64,000 nt of DNA from Thauera sp. GDN1 (lineage in GTDB: Bacteria > Pseudomonadota > Gammaproteobacteria > Burkholderiales > Rhodocyclaceae), in the NCBI RefSeq assembly GCF_029223545.1, contig NZ_CP097870.1, forward strand, positions 868,001 through 932,000, given 5' to 3'. The stretch's first letter is position 1; every line of letters begins with the position of its first letter. The notes beneath the pieces were generated by a model, which saw only the letters and a list, made by a program, of their open reading frames with translations, was not told the DNA's origin and did no database searches. This document shows positions 1 to 11,933 of the stretch, piece by piece. The position numbers and the translations under genes are program-made.

Positions 1-55
1 GATGACGCCGGCGAGCTATGTCGGCAAGGCCGCCGAACTCGCCCGCCGTATCTGA
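1..55 (+). CDS. purB: Adenylosuccinate lyase, C-terminal end only (partial)
   Basis: Only the last 17 codons and the TGA stop lie in the window; the gene begins upstream. The readable end, MTPASYVGKAAELARRI, resembles the end of PurB (E. coli PurB carries MTPANYIGRA at the same place). PurB acts in the cytosol on adenylosuccinate and SAICAR in purine synthesis. A clear rho-independent terminator follows at 98-120, which supports a gene ending here. The call rests on a short match, so it is probable rather than certain. Confidence 0.6.
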   Translation, partial: MTPASYVGKAAELARRI

Positions 56-97
56 GCCACGCCCGAACCCGCCGGCCGCATGCCGGCGCCTATCCCG

Positions 98-121
98 ACG
101 CCACCTTCGCGGTGGCGTTTT
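98..121 (+). terminator. Rho-independent terminator after purB
   Basis: An 8-bp stem (ACGCCACC at 98-105 with GGTGGCGT at 111-118) closes a 5-base loop and runs into a short T tract. It lies between the purB stop and the next start codon on the same strand. Confidence 0.75.
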
Positions 122-140
122 CACGACAAGGAGTTCCCGA

Positions 141-458
141 ATGGCCTTCGCCGACAACCTAAAGACCCTGCCCGGCGTGTCCCACCTCGCCGCGCTGAAC
201 CTGACCGACGCCGCCGATGCGGTCGTCGCCACGATCGAGAACAAGCCCGGCCAGGCCGGCTCGCTGGCGGTGTACAACCATCTCGCCCAGCTCTACGGCG
301 CGATCAGCCCCGAGGCGGCCAGGAAGGGCCTGGAGCTCTACGCCGAGCACACCGAGGACGCCCGCGCCAACCCGGGCAAGCACCCCAACATCGACCGCCT
401 GATCGGGCTGATCGAGCGCGGGGAGACGCTCAGGGTGAAGCAGGTGTTTGCGGTCTGA
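141..458 (+). CDS. DUF2322 family small protein
   Basis: A 105-residue soluble protein of unknown function. The middle contains the run ENKPGQAGSLAVYNHLA and, near residue 70, LYAEHTEDARANPGKHPNID. I associate this pattern with the DUF2322 family, small proteins found in many Beta- and Gammaproteobacteria. There is no signal peptide, membrane segment or cysteine. The ATG at 141 is preceded by an AAGGAG ribosome-binding site (128-133), which decides the start. It sits alone between a terminator and the converging secF gene. No function can be inferred from the sequence. Confidence 0.7.
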   Translation: MAFADNLKTLPGVSHLAALNLTDAADAVVATIENKPGQAGSLAVYNHLAQLYGAISPEAARKGLELYAEHTEDARANPGKHPNIDRLIGLIERGETLRVKQVFAV

Positions 459-690
459 GGTGTGGCATGTCGTGATGGCTTGTGCGGCGGCCGCAGCATT
501 GTCCGACGGTGGGCATTTGCGCGGCGCCGGTCCGGCCACGGGGCCGGGGCGGCGCTCGCCGCCTGCACTCGCGGCCCTTCGCTCCGCTTCGGGCTGCCCT
601 CGGTGGAGGACGCCGCCCCGACCCCGTGTCCTATCGTCTGCACGGGTCATGAGCGCGAAAGGCCGCAACGTGCGCTGTGCTGGCAGGAAA

Positions 691-723
691 GACAAAGGCG
701 CCCGCAGGCGCCTTTGTCGTTTC
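691..723. terminator. Bidirectional terminator between DUF2322 gene and secF
   Basis: A perfect 12-bp stem (GACAAAGGCGCC at 691-702 with its complement at 707-718) around a 4-base loop lies just past the secF stop. Short T tracts follow on both strands, so it can end both the plus-strand DUF2322 transcript and the minus-strand sec operon. The rest of 459-738 shows nothing recognisable. Confidence 0.75.
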
Positions 724-738
724 CGGGAGAGCGCGGCC

Positions 739-1671
739 TCAGACCACCGCCTCTTCCTTCTCCTTCTTCGGCTTGATGAACTGCTCGCGCGACACCCCCA
801 GCCACATCACCAGCGGGCTCGCCACCAGCACCGAGGAATAGATGCCGAAGCAGATGCCGATCGTCAGCGCCAGCGAGAAGTAGTACAGCGTTTCGCCGCC
901 GAAGATCAGCATCGACAGCACCATCACCTGCGTGCTGCCGTGGGTGATCACGGTGCGCGAGATCGTGCTCGTGATCGCGTGGTCCAGCACCTGCGGCGTG
1001 CTCATGTTGCGCTTCTTCTTGAAAGTCTCGCGCACGCGGTCGAACACCACCACCGACTCGTTCACCGAATAGCCCAGCACCGCCAGCACCGCGGCCAGCA
1101 CCGGGAGCGAGAACTCCCACTGGAAGAACGCGAAGAAGCCCAGGATGATGATGATGTCGTGGAGGTTGGCGATGATCGCCGACACCGCGAATCGCCACTC
1201 GAAGCGCAGCGCCAAGTAGATCATGATGCCGCCGATCACCAGCAGCAGCGCCATCGAGCCGTCGGCGGCGAGTTCCTTGCCCACCTGCGGGCCGACGAAC
1301 TCCACTCGGCGCAGTTCCGGTGCCGGACCGCCGATCTGCGCGAGCGTGTTCATCACCGTCTCGGACACGCGTGCGGTCTCCATGCCCTCGCGGTTGGGCA
1401 GGCGGATCAGCAGGTCGCGCGCGCTGCCGAAGTTCTGCACCTGCGCGTCAGGGTAGCCGCTGCTGGCCAGCGCCGTGCGGATCGGTTCGAGCTGCGGCGC
1501 CTCGGCATAGCTCACCTCGACCAGCGTGCCGCCGGTGAATTCCACCGACAGGTGCAGGCCGCGGGTGGTGAGGAAGAACACCGCGAGCACGAAGGTGAGC
1601 AACGAAATGACGTTGAACACCAGCGCGTGGCGCATGAACGGGATGTCTTTCTTGATGCGGAAGAATTCCAT
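739..1671 (-). CDS. secF: Protein translocase subunit SecF
   Basis: Inner-membrane SecDF partner that uses the proton gradient to complete export of preproteins delivered by SecA/SecYEG. The 310-residue length matches the family. The N-terminus MEFFRIKKDIPFMRHA leads into the first membrane segment (about residues 15-35). A periplasmic domain of about 100 residues follows, then five hydrophobic segments in the C-terminal half, including the conserved stretch LGYSVNESVVVFDRVRE characteristic of SecD/SecF. It is the last gene of the queA-tgt-yajC-secD-secF block, 27 bases after secD. Confidence 0.96.
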   Translation of the reverse strand: MEFFRIKKDIPFMRHALVFNVISLLTFVLAVFFLTTRGLHLSVEFTGGTLVEVSYAEAPQLEPIRTALASSGYPDAQVQNFGSARDLLIRLPNREGMETARVSETVMNTLAQIGGPAPELRRVEFVGPQVGKELAADGSMALLLVIGGIMIYLALRFEWRFAVSAIIANLHDIIIILGFFAFFQWEFSLPVLAAVLAVLGYSVNESVVVFDRVRETFKKKRNMSTPQVLDHAITSTISRTVITHGSTQVMVLSMLIFGGETLYYFSLALTIGICFGIYSSVLVASPLVMWLGVSREQFIKPKKEKEEAVV

Positions 1672-1698
1672 GATCGTGTTTCCTGTGCGTTCGTCCGC

Positions 1699-3564
1699 TT
1701 ACTTGCTTTCCGGCTTCCACACCTGGCCGATCGACAGGCTGTCGACCTTGCGACGGCGGCCGTAGATGAAGTTCACCAGCATCCGCGACACCAGGATCGC
1801 GCTGAACATCGAGGTCAGGATGCCCAGGCAGTGCACCACCGCGAAGCCGCGCACCGGGCCGGAGCCGAACACCAGCAGGGCGATGCCCGCGATCAGCGTG
1901 GTGATGTTGGAGTCGAGGATGGTGTCCCAGGCGCGGTCGTAACCGGCGGCGATCGCCGCCTGCGGGCTGGCGCCGTTGCGCAGTTCCTCGCGGATGCGCT
2001 CGTTGATCAGCACGTTGGCGTCGATCGCCATGCCGAGCGTCAGCGCCATCGCGGCGATGCCGGGCAGGGTCAGCGTGGCCTGCAGCAGCGACAGCAGCGC
2101 CACCAGCAGCAGCAGGTTGGCGGCGAGCGCGATCGACGACACCAGGCCGAACAGCAGGTAGTAGGCGCACATGAACGCGACGATGGCGAGGAAGCCCCAC
2201 AGCGTCGAGTTGAAGCCCTTCTGGATGTTCTCCGCACCCAGGCTGGGGCCGACGGTGCGTTCCTCGATGATCTCCATCGGCGCCGCGAGCGAACCGGCGC
2301 GCAGCAGCAGCGCGACGTCGTTGGCCTCCACCGTGCTCATGCGGCCCGAAATCTGCACGCGCCCGCCGCCGATCTCGCTGCGGATCACCGGCGCGGTAAC
2401 GACCTCGCCCTTGCCCTTCTCGAACAACAGGATGGCCATGCGTTTGCCGACGCTCTCGCGCGTGACGTCGCGGAAGATGCGCGCGCCGGCGGCGTCCAGC
2501 GTCAGATGCACCGCGGGCTCGTTGGTCTGGCCGTCGAAGCCGGGCTGGGCGTCGGTGAGACGGTCGCCGGTGAGCACGACCTGCTTCTTCACCAGCAGCG
2601 GCGAGCCGCCGCGCTCGTTGTAGAGCTCGGTGCCGAAGGGCACGCTGCCGGCGAGCGCCTGCTCGATCGCGCCCGGGGTGTCGTCCACCATGCGCACTTC
2701 CAGGGTGGCGGTGCGGCCGAGGATGTCCTTGGCCTTGGCCACGTCCTGCACGCCGGGCAGCTGCACGACGATGCGCTCGGCGCCCTGCTGCTGGATCACC
2801 GGCTCGGCCACGCCGAGCTCGTTGATGCGGTTGTGCAGGGTGGTGATGTTCTGCTTGATGGCGAAGTCGCGCATCGTCTGCTGCGCCTGCGCGGTCAGCG
2901 TGGCGATCAGCTTGAGGTCGTCGTCGGCATCGTTGCGCTCGGCGAGCTGCAGGTCGGCGGTGCTGTCCTGGATGGCGCGGCGGCCGGCTTCGCGCTGTGC
3001 GGTGTCGCGGAAGCGGATCACCACGGTGTTGCCTTCGCGGGTGATACCGGCGTGGCGAACGTTCTTGTCGCGCATCAGGGTGCGCAGGTCGCCGGTAGTG
3101 GCGTCGAGACGCTTGACCAGCGCGCCCGGCATGTCGACCTCGAGCAGGAAATGCACGCCGCCGCGCAGGTCGAGGCCGAGATACATCGGCAGCGCCTGGA
3201 TGGAGGTCAGCCAGCTCGGCGAGGCCGACAGCAGGTTGAGCGCGACCACATAGGAGGGGTCGGTCGGATCGGGGTTGAAAGCCTGCTCGATGACATCCTT
3301 GGCGCGCAGCTGGGTCTCGGTGTCGGCGAAGCGGGCGCGCACGCTGGTGGGGTCGGAGAAGATGCCGGTGTGTTCGATGCCGGCCGTCTTCAGCGCACCC
3401 GCGATGCGGTCGGTCGTGGCCGCGGCGTCGAGCTTGAGCGTGGCCTTGGCGCTGGACACCTGCACCGCCGGCACCTCGCCGTAGAAATTGGGCAGGGTGT
3501 AGATCAGACCCCAGAGCAGCACGAGGCCGATCAGGAGGTTCTTCCAGAGTGGATAGCGATTCAT
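1699..3564 (-). CDS. secD: Protein translocase subunit SecD
   Basis: Inner-membrane translocase subunit of 621 residues, close to the E. coli length of 615. The first membrane segment lies at about residues 9-27 and is followed by the large periplasmic region, with YLGLDLRGGVHFLLEVDM marking its start. Five C-terminal membrane segments begin near residue 450 and include MALTLGMAIDANVLINERI, the SecD counterpart of the conserved SecF motif. It works with the adjacent SecF and YajC. The 153-base gap to yajC upstream shows no gene. Confidence 0.96.
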   Translation of the reverse strand: MNRYPLWKNLLIGLVLLWGLIYTLPNFYGEVPAVQVSSAKATLKLDAAATTDRIAGALKTAGIEHTGIFSDPTSVRARFADTETQLRAKDVIEQAFNPDPTDPSYVVALNLLSASPSWLTSIQALPMYLGLDLRGGVHFLLEVDMPGALVKRLDATTGDLRTLMRDKNVRHAGITREGNTVVIRFRDTAQREAGRRAIQDSTADLQLAERNDADDDLKLIATLTAQAQQTMRDFAIKQNITTLHNRINELGVAEPVIQQQGAERIVVQLPGVQDVAKAKDILGRTATLEVRMVDDTPGAIEQALAGSVPFGTELYNERGGSPLLVKKQVVLTGDRLTDAQPGFDGQTNEPAVHLTLDAAGARIFRDVTRESVGKRMAILLFEKGKGEVVTAPVIRSEIGGGRVQISGRMSTVEANDVALLLRAGSLAAPMEIIEERTVGPSLGAENIQKGFNSTLWGFLAIVAFMCAYYLLFGLVSSIALAANLLLLVALLSLLQATLTLPGIAAMALTLGMAIDANVLINERIREELRNGASPQAAIAAGYDRAWDTILDSNITTLIAGIALLVFGSGPVRGFAVVHCLGILTSMFSAILVSRMLVNFIYGRRRKVDSLSIGQVWKPESK

Positions 3565-3718
3565 CGTCGGCGGGAAAGTGGATGGAGCGGGCCCTGCTGC
3601 GGCAGGGATCCGACAGGTCGTGCGCGAATCGACGCACAGGACCGGACAGCGGCGATGGCGGCCGGCAGCGGGCCGGCGGCAGGCTGGCGGGCGGGCCGCC
3701 AGTCGCCGTGCCGGGGTA

Positions 3719-4045
3719 TTACAGCGCCTTCAGCGTGCCCTTGGGCAGCACGGTGGCCACGGCCTGCTTCTGCACGGCGACCACGGTGTTGGCGGCGATT
3801 TCGAGCTGGACGAAGCTGTCGCCGACTTCGATCACGCGGCCGGCCATGCCACCGCCGGTGACGACCTCGTCACCCTTGGCGAGCGCCTCGACCATGGCCT
3901 TGTGTTCCTTCGCGCGCTTCATTTGCGGGCGGATCATCAGGAACCACAGCACCACGAACATCAGGATCAGGGGCAGCAGGCCCATCAGGCCGCCGGTCGG
4001 ATCGGCAGCGCCTGCGGCTTGGGCGTAGGCATTGGAAATCAGCAC
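3719..4045 (-). CDS. yajC: Preprotein translocase accessory subunit YajC
   Basis: A 108-residue single-pass membrane protein that associates with SecDF. The start is taken as GTG at 4045, preceded by GGAG at a good distance; no ATG fits the family length. The product has an Ala/Gln-rich N-terminus, a hydrophobic segment at about residues 20-38 (LLPLILMFVVLWFLMIRP), the basic stretch QMKRAKEHKAM, and the conserved GDEVVTGGGMAGRV. Its position between tgt and secD is the standard order. Confidence 0.93.
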   Translation of the reverse strand: MLISNAYAQAAGAADPTGGLMGLLPLILMFVVLWFLMIRPQMKRAKEHKAMVEALAKGDEVVTGGGMAGRVIEVGDSFVQLEIAANTVVAVQKQAVATVLPKGTLKAL

Positions 4046-4137
4046 GTTGAAACTCCAGTTGGACAAAAAAGCGATGAAGTATAGCAGTAGCCGGCAAGGC
4101 TCCCGGGACGGGTGAGACGGCGCGCGCGGCGAAGGGT

Positions 4138-6316
<2,179 letters not shown>

Positions 6317-6399
6317 CGGGTTTCTCGGGGGGGCGATCGGCGGATCTGTAGCCTTGCCGGTGGCGGGCGAGCGGTTACGCACCCGGGGGCCCGGCCGGC

Positions 6400-6429
6400 T
6401 TGCCGGGCCGTGGCGTGTTCGTGGATAAT
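6400..6429 (+). promoter_or_regulatory. Putative sigma70 promoter of tRNA-Leu(CAA)
   Basis: TTGCCG at 6400-6405 and GATAAT at 6424-6429, 18 bases apart, end 11 bases before the tRNA 5' end. The -10 box is good and the -35 box moderate. Confidence 0.55.
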
Positions 6430-6440
6430 GCCGCTCCCGT

Positions 6441-6525
6441 GCCGGGATGGCGGAATCGGTAGACGCAGCGGATTCAAAATCCGCCGCCGCAAGGTGTGTG
6501 GGTTCGAGTCCCACTCTCGGCACCA
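6441..6525 (+). tRNA. tRNA-Leu, anticodon CAA
   Basis: An 85-nt cloverleaf with a 7-bp acceptor stem (GCCGGGA with TCTCGGC), the A14/GG D-loop pattern, and an anticodon stem GCGGA/TCCGC holding the loop TTCAAAA (anticodon CAA, reading UUG). It has a long variable arm, as leucine tRNAs do, the T-loop GGTTCGAGTCC, and an encoded CCA end. Confidence 0.95.
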
Positions 6526-6626
6526 GCAGTTTCTTGTTGTGGATCGGCCGTGTGCTGCGCACGCCTCCTGTCGATCCGCCGCCGCTCAGGCCCGCGATTC
6601 TGGATCGACCGTGGCCGAAAATCAAA

Positions 6627-7523
6627 TCACCCGAACTTCTGCTTCGCCGTCGCTGCCTCGCTGATCGCGCGCACGGCCGGATGCGTCAGCCTGCGCTCGA
6701 CCGAGATCGCGTAATAGGTTTCGGTGACGCCGTCGGCGTCGCCGAGGTGGATCATCCCCGCCTGCCGGCACAGCTGCTCGCCGACCATGGACGCGCTCGG
6801 AAGGATTCCGGCGCCGGCTTCGGCGAAGGCGCGCATAAGCGCGCCGTCGTCGAATTCGCCGACGATGCGCGGGCGCAGGCCGGCGGCCTCGAACCAGCGC
6901 AGCAGCGGGCCGCGCACGCTGGCTTCCGTTCCGGGCAGCAGCAGGGGCGCGCCGTCGAGGCGGGCCGGGAAGGGGCCGTTCAGGCGCGCGGCGAGCGCGG
7001 GTGCGGCGTAGAAGCCGATCGTCGACTCCCCCAGCGCATGGCTGTAGCCGCGCACGTCCATGTTGGGCGGCAGCGGGCTGTCGGCGAGCACCACGTCGAG
7101 CTTGTGGATCGCCAGTTCGCCGAGTAGGGCGTCGAACTTGCCCTCGCGGCACACGATGCGCATCGGCTCGGGCAGGTCCATCGACGGCGCCAGCAGCAGC
7201 CAGGCGATCGCCTTCGGCACGACGTCGGCGATGCCGACCCGGAACGGCACCGCGCGTCCGGTGGCGCGGCTCTGCAGCGCCTCCTCCAGTTCGCTGCCGA
7301 GGCGGAAGATCTCCTCCGCGTAGTCCAGCACCATGCGTCCGGTCTCGGTCAGCATCAGACCGCGGCCCTGGCGCTTGAACAGGCTGACGCCGAGATCGGT
7401 CTCCAGCGTGGCGATCTGGCCGGACAGGGTCTGCGGCGCCAGCCCGGAACGTTCGGCCGCACGCACGATCCCACCGGCACGTGCCACCGTCCAGAAGTGG
7501 TGAAGCTGCTTGTAGTTGAGCAT
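6627..7523 (-). CDS. nhaR: LysR-family regulator, NhaR type
   Basis: A 298-residue LysR-type DNA-binding regulator. The N-terminal winged helix-turn-helix (residues 1-62, [18 protein letters not shown] and [14 protein letters not shown]) and the following [15 protein letters not shown] match NhaR, the sodium/proton-antiporter regulator, better than other LysR members. The rest is the effector-binding domain. No nhaA antiporter gene is nearby, so the target is unknown. It is transcribed away from the small ribosome-associated protein gene at 7676, so the 152-base gap between them probably holds its operator. Confidence 0.8.
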   Translation of the reverse strand: MLNYKQLHHFWTVARAGGIVRAAERSGLAPQTLSGQIATLETDLGVSLFKRQGRGLMLTETGRMVLDYAEEIFRLGSELEEALQSRATGRAVPFRVGIADVVPKAIAWLLLAPSMDLPEPMRIVCREGKFDALLGELAIHKLDVVLADSPLPPNMDVRGYSHALGESTIGFYAAPALAARLNGPFPARLDGAPLLLPGTEASVRGPLLRWFEAAGLRPRIVGEFDDGALMRAFAEAGAGILPSASMVGEQLCRQAGMIHLGDADGVTETYYAISVERRLTHPAVRAISEAATAKQKFG

Positions 7524-7675
7524 GGCGGGCGGTCCCTCCGGAGGCGGTGGTGATACTTCGTAAAAATCGGATCGAAATTCTGTTGAACTGAGATTTTATC
7601 GAACAGTCTGAGGGTTAGTATCCGTCGAGGCACAGGGCCCGACGGTGACTGTGCAATAACAGAAGGAGACTGGAC

Positions 7676-8020
7676 ATGCGTATCGACCTGCATTGCGATG
7701 GTGTGGAAGCGCCCCCGGGGCTGCGTGACTATGTGGCGCGCCGGATGCGGTTTGCGATCGGTCGCTTCCGCGACCACATCCAGTGGGCACGTGTGAAGGT
7801 GGCGGACGTCAACGGGCCCAAGGGCGGTGCGGACAAGCGCTGCGTGGTGCAGCTGCGGCTGCGCAACCTGCCCGACGTGGTGTTCGCGATCAACCAGTTC
7901 GAAGTGCGCGCCGCGGTCGATGAAGCGGCCGACCGCGTCGCCCGCGTGCTCGCCCAGCGCGTCCGCCGCAACCAGCGTCCGGCGCGCGTGGCTGCACCCA
8001 TCGCCGCGTTGCCGGCCTGA
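7676..8020 (+). CDS. HPF/RaiA-family ribosome-associated protein
   Basis: A 114-residue protein whose pattern MRIDLHCDGVEAPPGLRDYV, then RMRFAIGRFRDHI and the KVADVNGPKGGADKRC turn, fits the short ribosome-hibernation/S30AE fold (HPF, RaiA). The C-terminus is Arg/Ala-rich and basic, as expected for an rRNA-binding protein. Such proteins bind the 30S decoding region under stress. AGAAGGAG at 7660-7667 provides a ribosome-binding site. It precedes the yccA-like gene by 65 bases and may be co-transcribed. It is shorter and more diverged than HPF itself, so the role is inferred. Confidence 0.75.
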   Translation: MRIDLHCDGVEAPPGLRDYVARRMRFAIGRFRDHIQWARVKVADVNGPKGGADKRCVVQLRLRNLPDVVFAINQFEVRAAVDEAADRVARVLAQRVRRNQRPARVAAPIAALPA

Positions 8021-8085
8021 AGCTGCCGTACCGATCGTCCCGACCCAAAACAACTCATCGATTCCCCACAGGAGGTCATCCGACC

Positions 8086-8751
8086 ATGGAAAACCGTATC
8101 GCAACGATGCAGCGCGCCGAAGCCTCGGTGCTGCAGACCAACAAGGTCATCCGCAACACCTACATGCTGCTGTCGCTGACGCTGGCCTTCTCGGCGCTGA
8201 CCGCCGGGCTGTCGATGGCGATGGGCGCGCCGCGCCTGGGCATCATCGTCACGCTGCTCGGCTACTTCGGCCTGCTGTTCGCCACCACCAAGTTCCGCAA
8301 CAGCAGCCTCGGCATCGTGTTCGTGTTCGCGCTGACCGGTTTCATGGGCTTCACGCTCGGTCCGATCATCTCCGCCTACCTGTCGCTCCCCAACGGTAGC
8401 TCGATCGTGATGCAGGCGATGGCCGGCACCGCGGCGATCTTCCTCGGGCTGTCGGCATACGCGGTGACGAGCAAGAAGGACTTCTCGTTCATGGGCGGCT
8501 TCCTGATGGTGGGCATCCTGGTCGCCTTCCTGGCCGGCCTGGGCGCGATCTTCTTCGAGATCCCGGCGCTGTCGCTGACCGTGTCCGCCGCCTTCGTGCT
8601 GCTGATGTCGGGCCTGATCTTGTTCGAGACCAGCAACATCATCCACGGTGGCGAGACCAACTACATCATGGCCACGGTGTCGCTGTTCGTGTCGATCTTC
8701 AACCTCTTCACCAGCCTGCTGCACCTGCTGGGCTTCGCCAGCAACGAGTGA
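8086..8751 (+). CDS. yccA: Bax inhibitor-1/YccA family inner-membrane protein
   Basis: A 221-residue protein with about seven hydrophobic segments starting near residue 23 and a short cytosolic N-terminus. The segments MQAMAGTAAIFLGLSAYAVT and SKKDFSFMGGFLMVGIL, and ETSNIIHGGETNYIMATVS near the end, are hallmarks of the BI-1/YccA family. YccA of E. coli is a substrate and inhibitor of the FtsH protease; FtsH's partners HflK and HflC are encoded about 20 kb away in this window. AGGAGG at 8070-8075 precedes the ATG. Confidence 0.9.
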   Translation: MENRIATMQRAEASVLQTNKVIRNTYMLLSLTLAFSALTAGLSMAMGAPRLGIIVTLLGYFGLLFATTKFRNSSLGIVFVFALTGFMGFTLGPIISAYLSLPNGSSIVMQAMAGTAAIFLGLSAYAVTSKKDFSFMGGFLMVGILVAFLAGLGAIFFEIPALSLTVSAAFVLLMSGLILFETSNIIHGGETNYIMATVSLFVSIFNLFTSLLHLLGFASNE

Positions 8752-8785
8752 GCGGGCGCCCCGCGCCGGCGGGGCTGCACGTGAT

Positions 8786-8818
8786 GCCGGGGTGGTCGCC
8801 GCAAGGCGCCACCCCGGC
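8786..8818 (+). terminator. Strong hairpin after yccA, possible terminator
   Basis: GCCGGGGTGG(T)CGCC at 8786-8800 pairs with GGCGCCACCCCGGC at 8805-8818 around a GCAA loop. No T tract follows, so it may be an RNA-stabilising hairpin rather than a true intrinsic terminator. Confidence 0.45.
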
Positions 8819-8881
8819 GTCGTTCGCGAGGCCGCTTTTGCGGCGCAGCACCCGGGGCACGCGCCGCGCGGCGGCTGGCGT

Positions 8882-8887
8882 TACAAT
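8882..8887 (+). promoter_or_regulatory. Putative -10 box of the accA promoter
   Basis: TACAAT lies 31 bases before the accA start in the only AT-richer stretch of the gap. No convincing -35 hexamer is visible at the usual distance. Confidence 0.35.
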
Positions 8888-8917
8888 GGCGCACATTTTT
8901 GACTTGGACAGGCCGGG

Positions 8918-9883
<966 letters not shown>

Positions 9884-9938
9884 TCCCGGGCTGCCGGAGC
9901 CGCCTCCTGCCGTCCGCATGCGCCGGAGCGCACGGTGG

Positions 9939-11309
9939 ATGAGCGCCCCTGACGAGTTCCTCGAGCGCATCGCCGCGGTACTGGCATCGGCCGGTGTCAG
10001 TGCCGGTACGCGCATATGCTGCGCGCTGTCGGGCGGCGTGGACTCGGTCGTGCTGTTCGAGGTCTTGCGCCGTCTGCAGCCGCGCGTCGGCTATGGCCTG
10101 TCGGCCGCGCACGTCCACCATGGCCTCAGTCCCAATGCGGACGCCTGGGCCGCGGCCTGCACCGGGCGCGGCGCGCGGGCCGGCGTGCCGGTACAGGTGT
10201 TCCGGGTCGAGATCGAGCGAAACCATCCCGACGGCATCGAGGCGGCCGCCCGCGCGGCGCGCCATGCGGCGCTCGACACGGTGGCCTGCGACTGGCTGGC
10301 CTTCGGCCATCATCAGGACGACCAGGCCGAAACCCTGCTGTTCCGTCTGCTGCGCGGCGGCGGCGTGCGCGGTGCGGCGGCGATGCGCGTGCTGAGTCCG
10401 CCCGTGCGCGGCCGGCCCGGACGCCTGCGACCCCTGCTCGCACTGCGCCGCGCGGAGATCGAGGACTGGGCCCGACGGCAGGGCCTGGACTGGGTCGAGG
10501 ACGAGAGCAACGCCGCGCTCCATCACACCCGCAATGCACTCCGTCATCGGCTGCTGCCGGTGGCCGAGACGCTCTTTCCCGCCGCCGTGCCGACGCTGGC
10601 CCGCGCCGCAGCGCATTTCGCCGAGGCCGACGATCTGCTCGGAGAGCTGGCTGCGCTCGACGCCCGTGCCTGCGGCGGGCTGCCGCTGTCACGCCAGGCC
10701 TTTCTCGCCCTCGGCGGTGGGCGCCAGGCCAACCTGCTGCGCTGGCTGCTGCAGCGCGCCGGCGCGCAGGCGCCGTCCTCGCGACGGCTGGCCGAGGCGC
10801 TGCGCCAGCTCGGTGCGCTGCCGGCCGCGCGCGCACTCGACGTCTCCCTCGGGGCGTGGGCGCTGCGCGCGTATCGGGACCGGGTTTGGCTGGAGCCGAG
10901 CGCGGAGCCGGTGGTCGAGGCGCTGGTCTGGGACGACGAGCCTGCGCTGCCATGGGCGGGCGGCTATGTGCGCTTCGAGGCCGCGTGCGGCGAGGGCCTG
11001 AGTGCGGCGCGCCTGGCGGCGGCGAAGCTCCGCGCGCTGGCGCCGCGCACGTCCGGCATGAGCCTGCGCCTGTCGCCGCAGCGTCCGCGCCGCGAATTGC
11101 GCAAGCTGTGCCAGGAGGCCGGCATCCCGGCATGGCTGCGTGCACGCCTGCCGGTACTGTGGGTGGATGGCGAGCCGGCCTGGGTCGGCGGTATCGGCAT
11201 CGAGGCGGCCTTTGCCGCAGCGCCTGGTGAGCCGGGGGTGCTGCCGCGGTGGTCGGTCGGCGAGCCCGGTGCGGGCGGCGAGGAGCCCGCCGCCTGGCCT
11301 GCCGCCTGA
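9939..11309 (+). CDS. tilS: tRNA(Ile)-lysidine synthetase
   Basis: An ATP-dependent enzyme that converts C34 of tRNA-Ile(CAU) to lysidine so that it reads AUA. The PP-loop ATP site SGGVDSVVLF is near residue 27, followed by HVHHGLSPNADAW and FGHHQDDQAETLLFRLLRGGG, all typical of the N-terminal catalytic domain. The C-terminal half carries the TilS substrate-binding domains, with SLRLSPQRPRRELRKLCQEAG and PAWLRARLPVLW. I take ATG 9939 as start because GGAG lies upstream of it; ATG 9918 in frame would add seven residues. The product has 456 residues. Confidence 0.93.
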   Translation: MSAPDEFLERIAAVLASAGVSAGTRICCALSGGVDSVVLFEVLRRLQPRVGYGLSAAHVHHGLSPNADAWAAACTGRGARAGVPVQVFRVEIERNHPDGIEAAARAARHAALDTVACDWLAFGHHQDDQAETLLFRLLRGGGVRGAAAMRVLSPPVRGRPGRLRPLLALRRAEIEDWARRQGLDWVEDESNAALHHTRNALRHRLLPVAETLFPAAVPTLARAAAHFAEADDLLGELAALDARACGGLPLSRQAFLALGGGRQANLLRWLLQRAGAQAPSSRRLAEALRQLGALPAARALDVSLGAWALRAYRDRVWLEPSAEPVVEALVWDDEPALPWAGGYVRFEAACGEGLSAARLAAAKLRALAPRTSGMSLRLSPQRPRRELRKLCQEAGIPAWLRARLPVLWVDGEPAWVGGIGIEAAFAAAPGEPGVLPRWSVGEPGAGGEEPAAWPAA

Positions 11310-11327
11310 GCGGCGCGCGGGCGGGAA

Positions 11328-11933
11328 TCAGGTGCGCAGCACGGTCAGCAGCTGCGCCAGTTCGACCGCCGAGCGCACCTCCATCTTGTCGAAGATGCGC
11401 GAGCGGTGCGCTTCCACGGTGCGCATCGAGATCGACAGTTCGTCGGCGATCACCTTGTTGTACTTGCCCTCGAGGATCAGTTCCATGACCTCGCGCTCGC
11501 GCTGGGTCAGGGTGGCCAGGCGCGATTCGATGGTCTCGCGGCTGGCGGCGACCTGCTGGCGGTCGCGGTCGGTGGCGAGCGCCTTCTCCACCAGATCGAC
11601 CAGGTCGTGGTCGTTGAAGGGCTTCTCGATGAAGTGGAAGGCGCCCTTCTTCAGTGCCGACACCGCCATCGGCACGTCGCCGTGGCCGGTGATGAAGATC
11701 ACCGGCAGCTGGCAGCCGCGGGCGAGCAGGGTGTCGAAGCATTCCAGCCCGCTCATGCCCTGCATGCGGATGTCGAGCACGATGCAGCCGCGCCAGTGCG
11801 GCTGCCACGCGTCGAGGAAACTCTCGCCCGACGACCAGGTGCGGCAGCTCACGCCGCGGGTCTTGAACAGCCACTCGAGCGCGTCGCGGATGGCTTCGTC
11901 ATCGTCGATGATGTGGGTGCAGGCGGCATTCAT
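11328..11933 (-). CDS. dctR: FixJ/DctR-type response regulator
   Basis: A 201-residue two-component regulator. Its receiver domain (residues 1-120) has the acidic pair IDDDEA, the phosphoacceptor aspartate in VLDIRMQGMSG (about residue 54), the switch threonine in FITGHGD, and the lysine in IEKPF. A LuxR-type helix-turn-helix follows (residues 138-200, LTQREREVMELILEGKYNKV and SISMRTVEAHRSRI). It overlaps the sensor kinase end by 4 bases. Because the pair is divergent from dctPQM and of the DctS/DctR type, it probably activates that transporter in response to C4-dicarboxylates. The symbol rests on that context. Confidence 0.85.
   Translation of the reverse strand: MNAACTHIIDDDEAIRDALEWLFKTRGVSCRTWSSGESFLDAWQPHWRGCIVLDIRMQGMSGLECFDTLLARGCQLPVIFITGHGDVPMAVSALKKGAFHFIEKPFNDHDLVDLVEKALATDRDRQQVAASRETIESRLATLTQREREVMELILEGKYNKVIADELSISMRTVEAHRSRIFDKMEVRSAVELAQLLTVLRT

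Noticed and set aside
448..3861. A 1137-codon open frame on the plus strand
   Set aside because: It lies antisense to secF and secD, which have clear family motifs. Its product is Arg/His/Asp-rich low complexity, as expected from the opposite strand of G/C-rich coding DNA.
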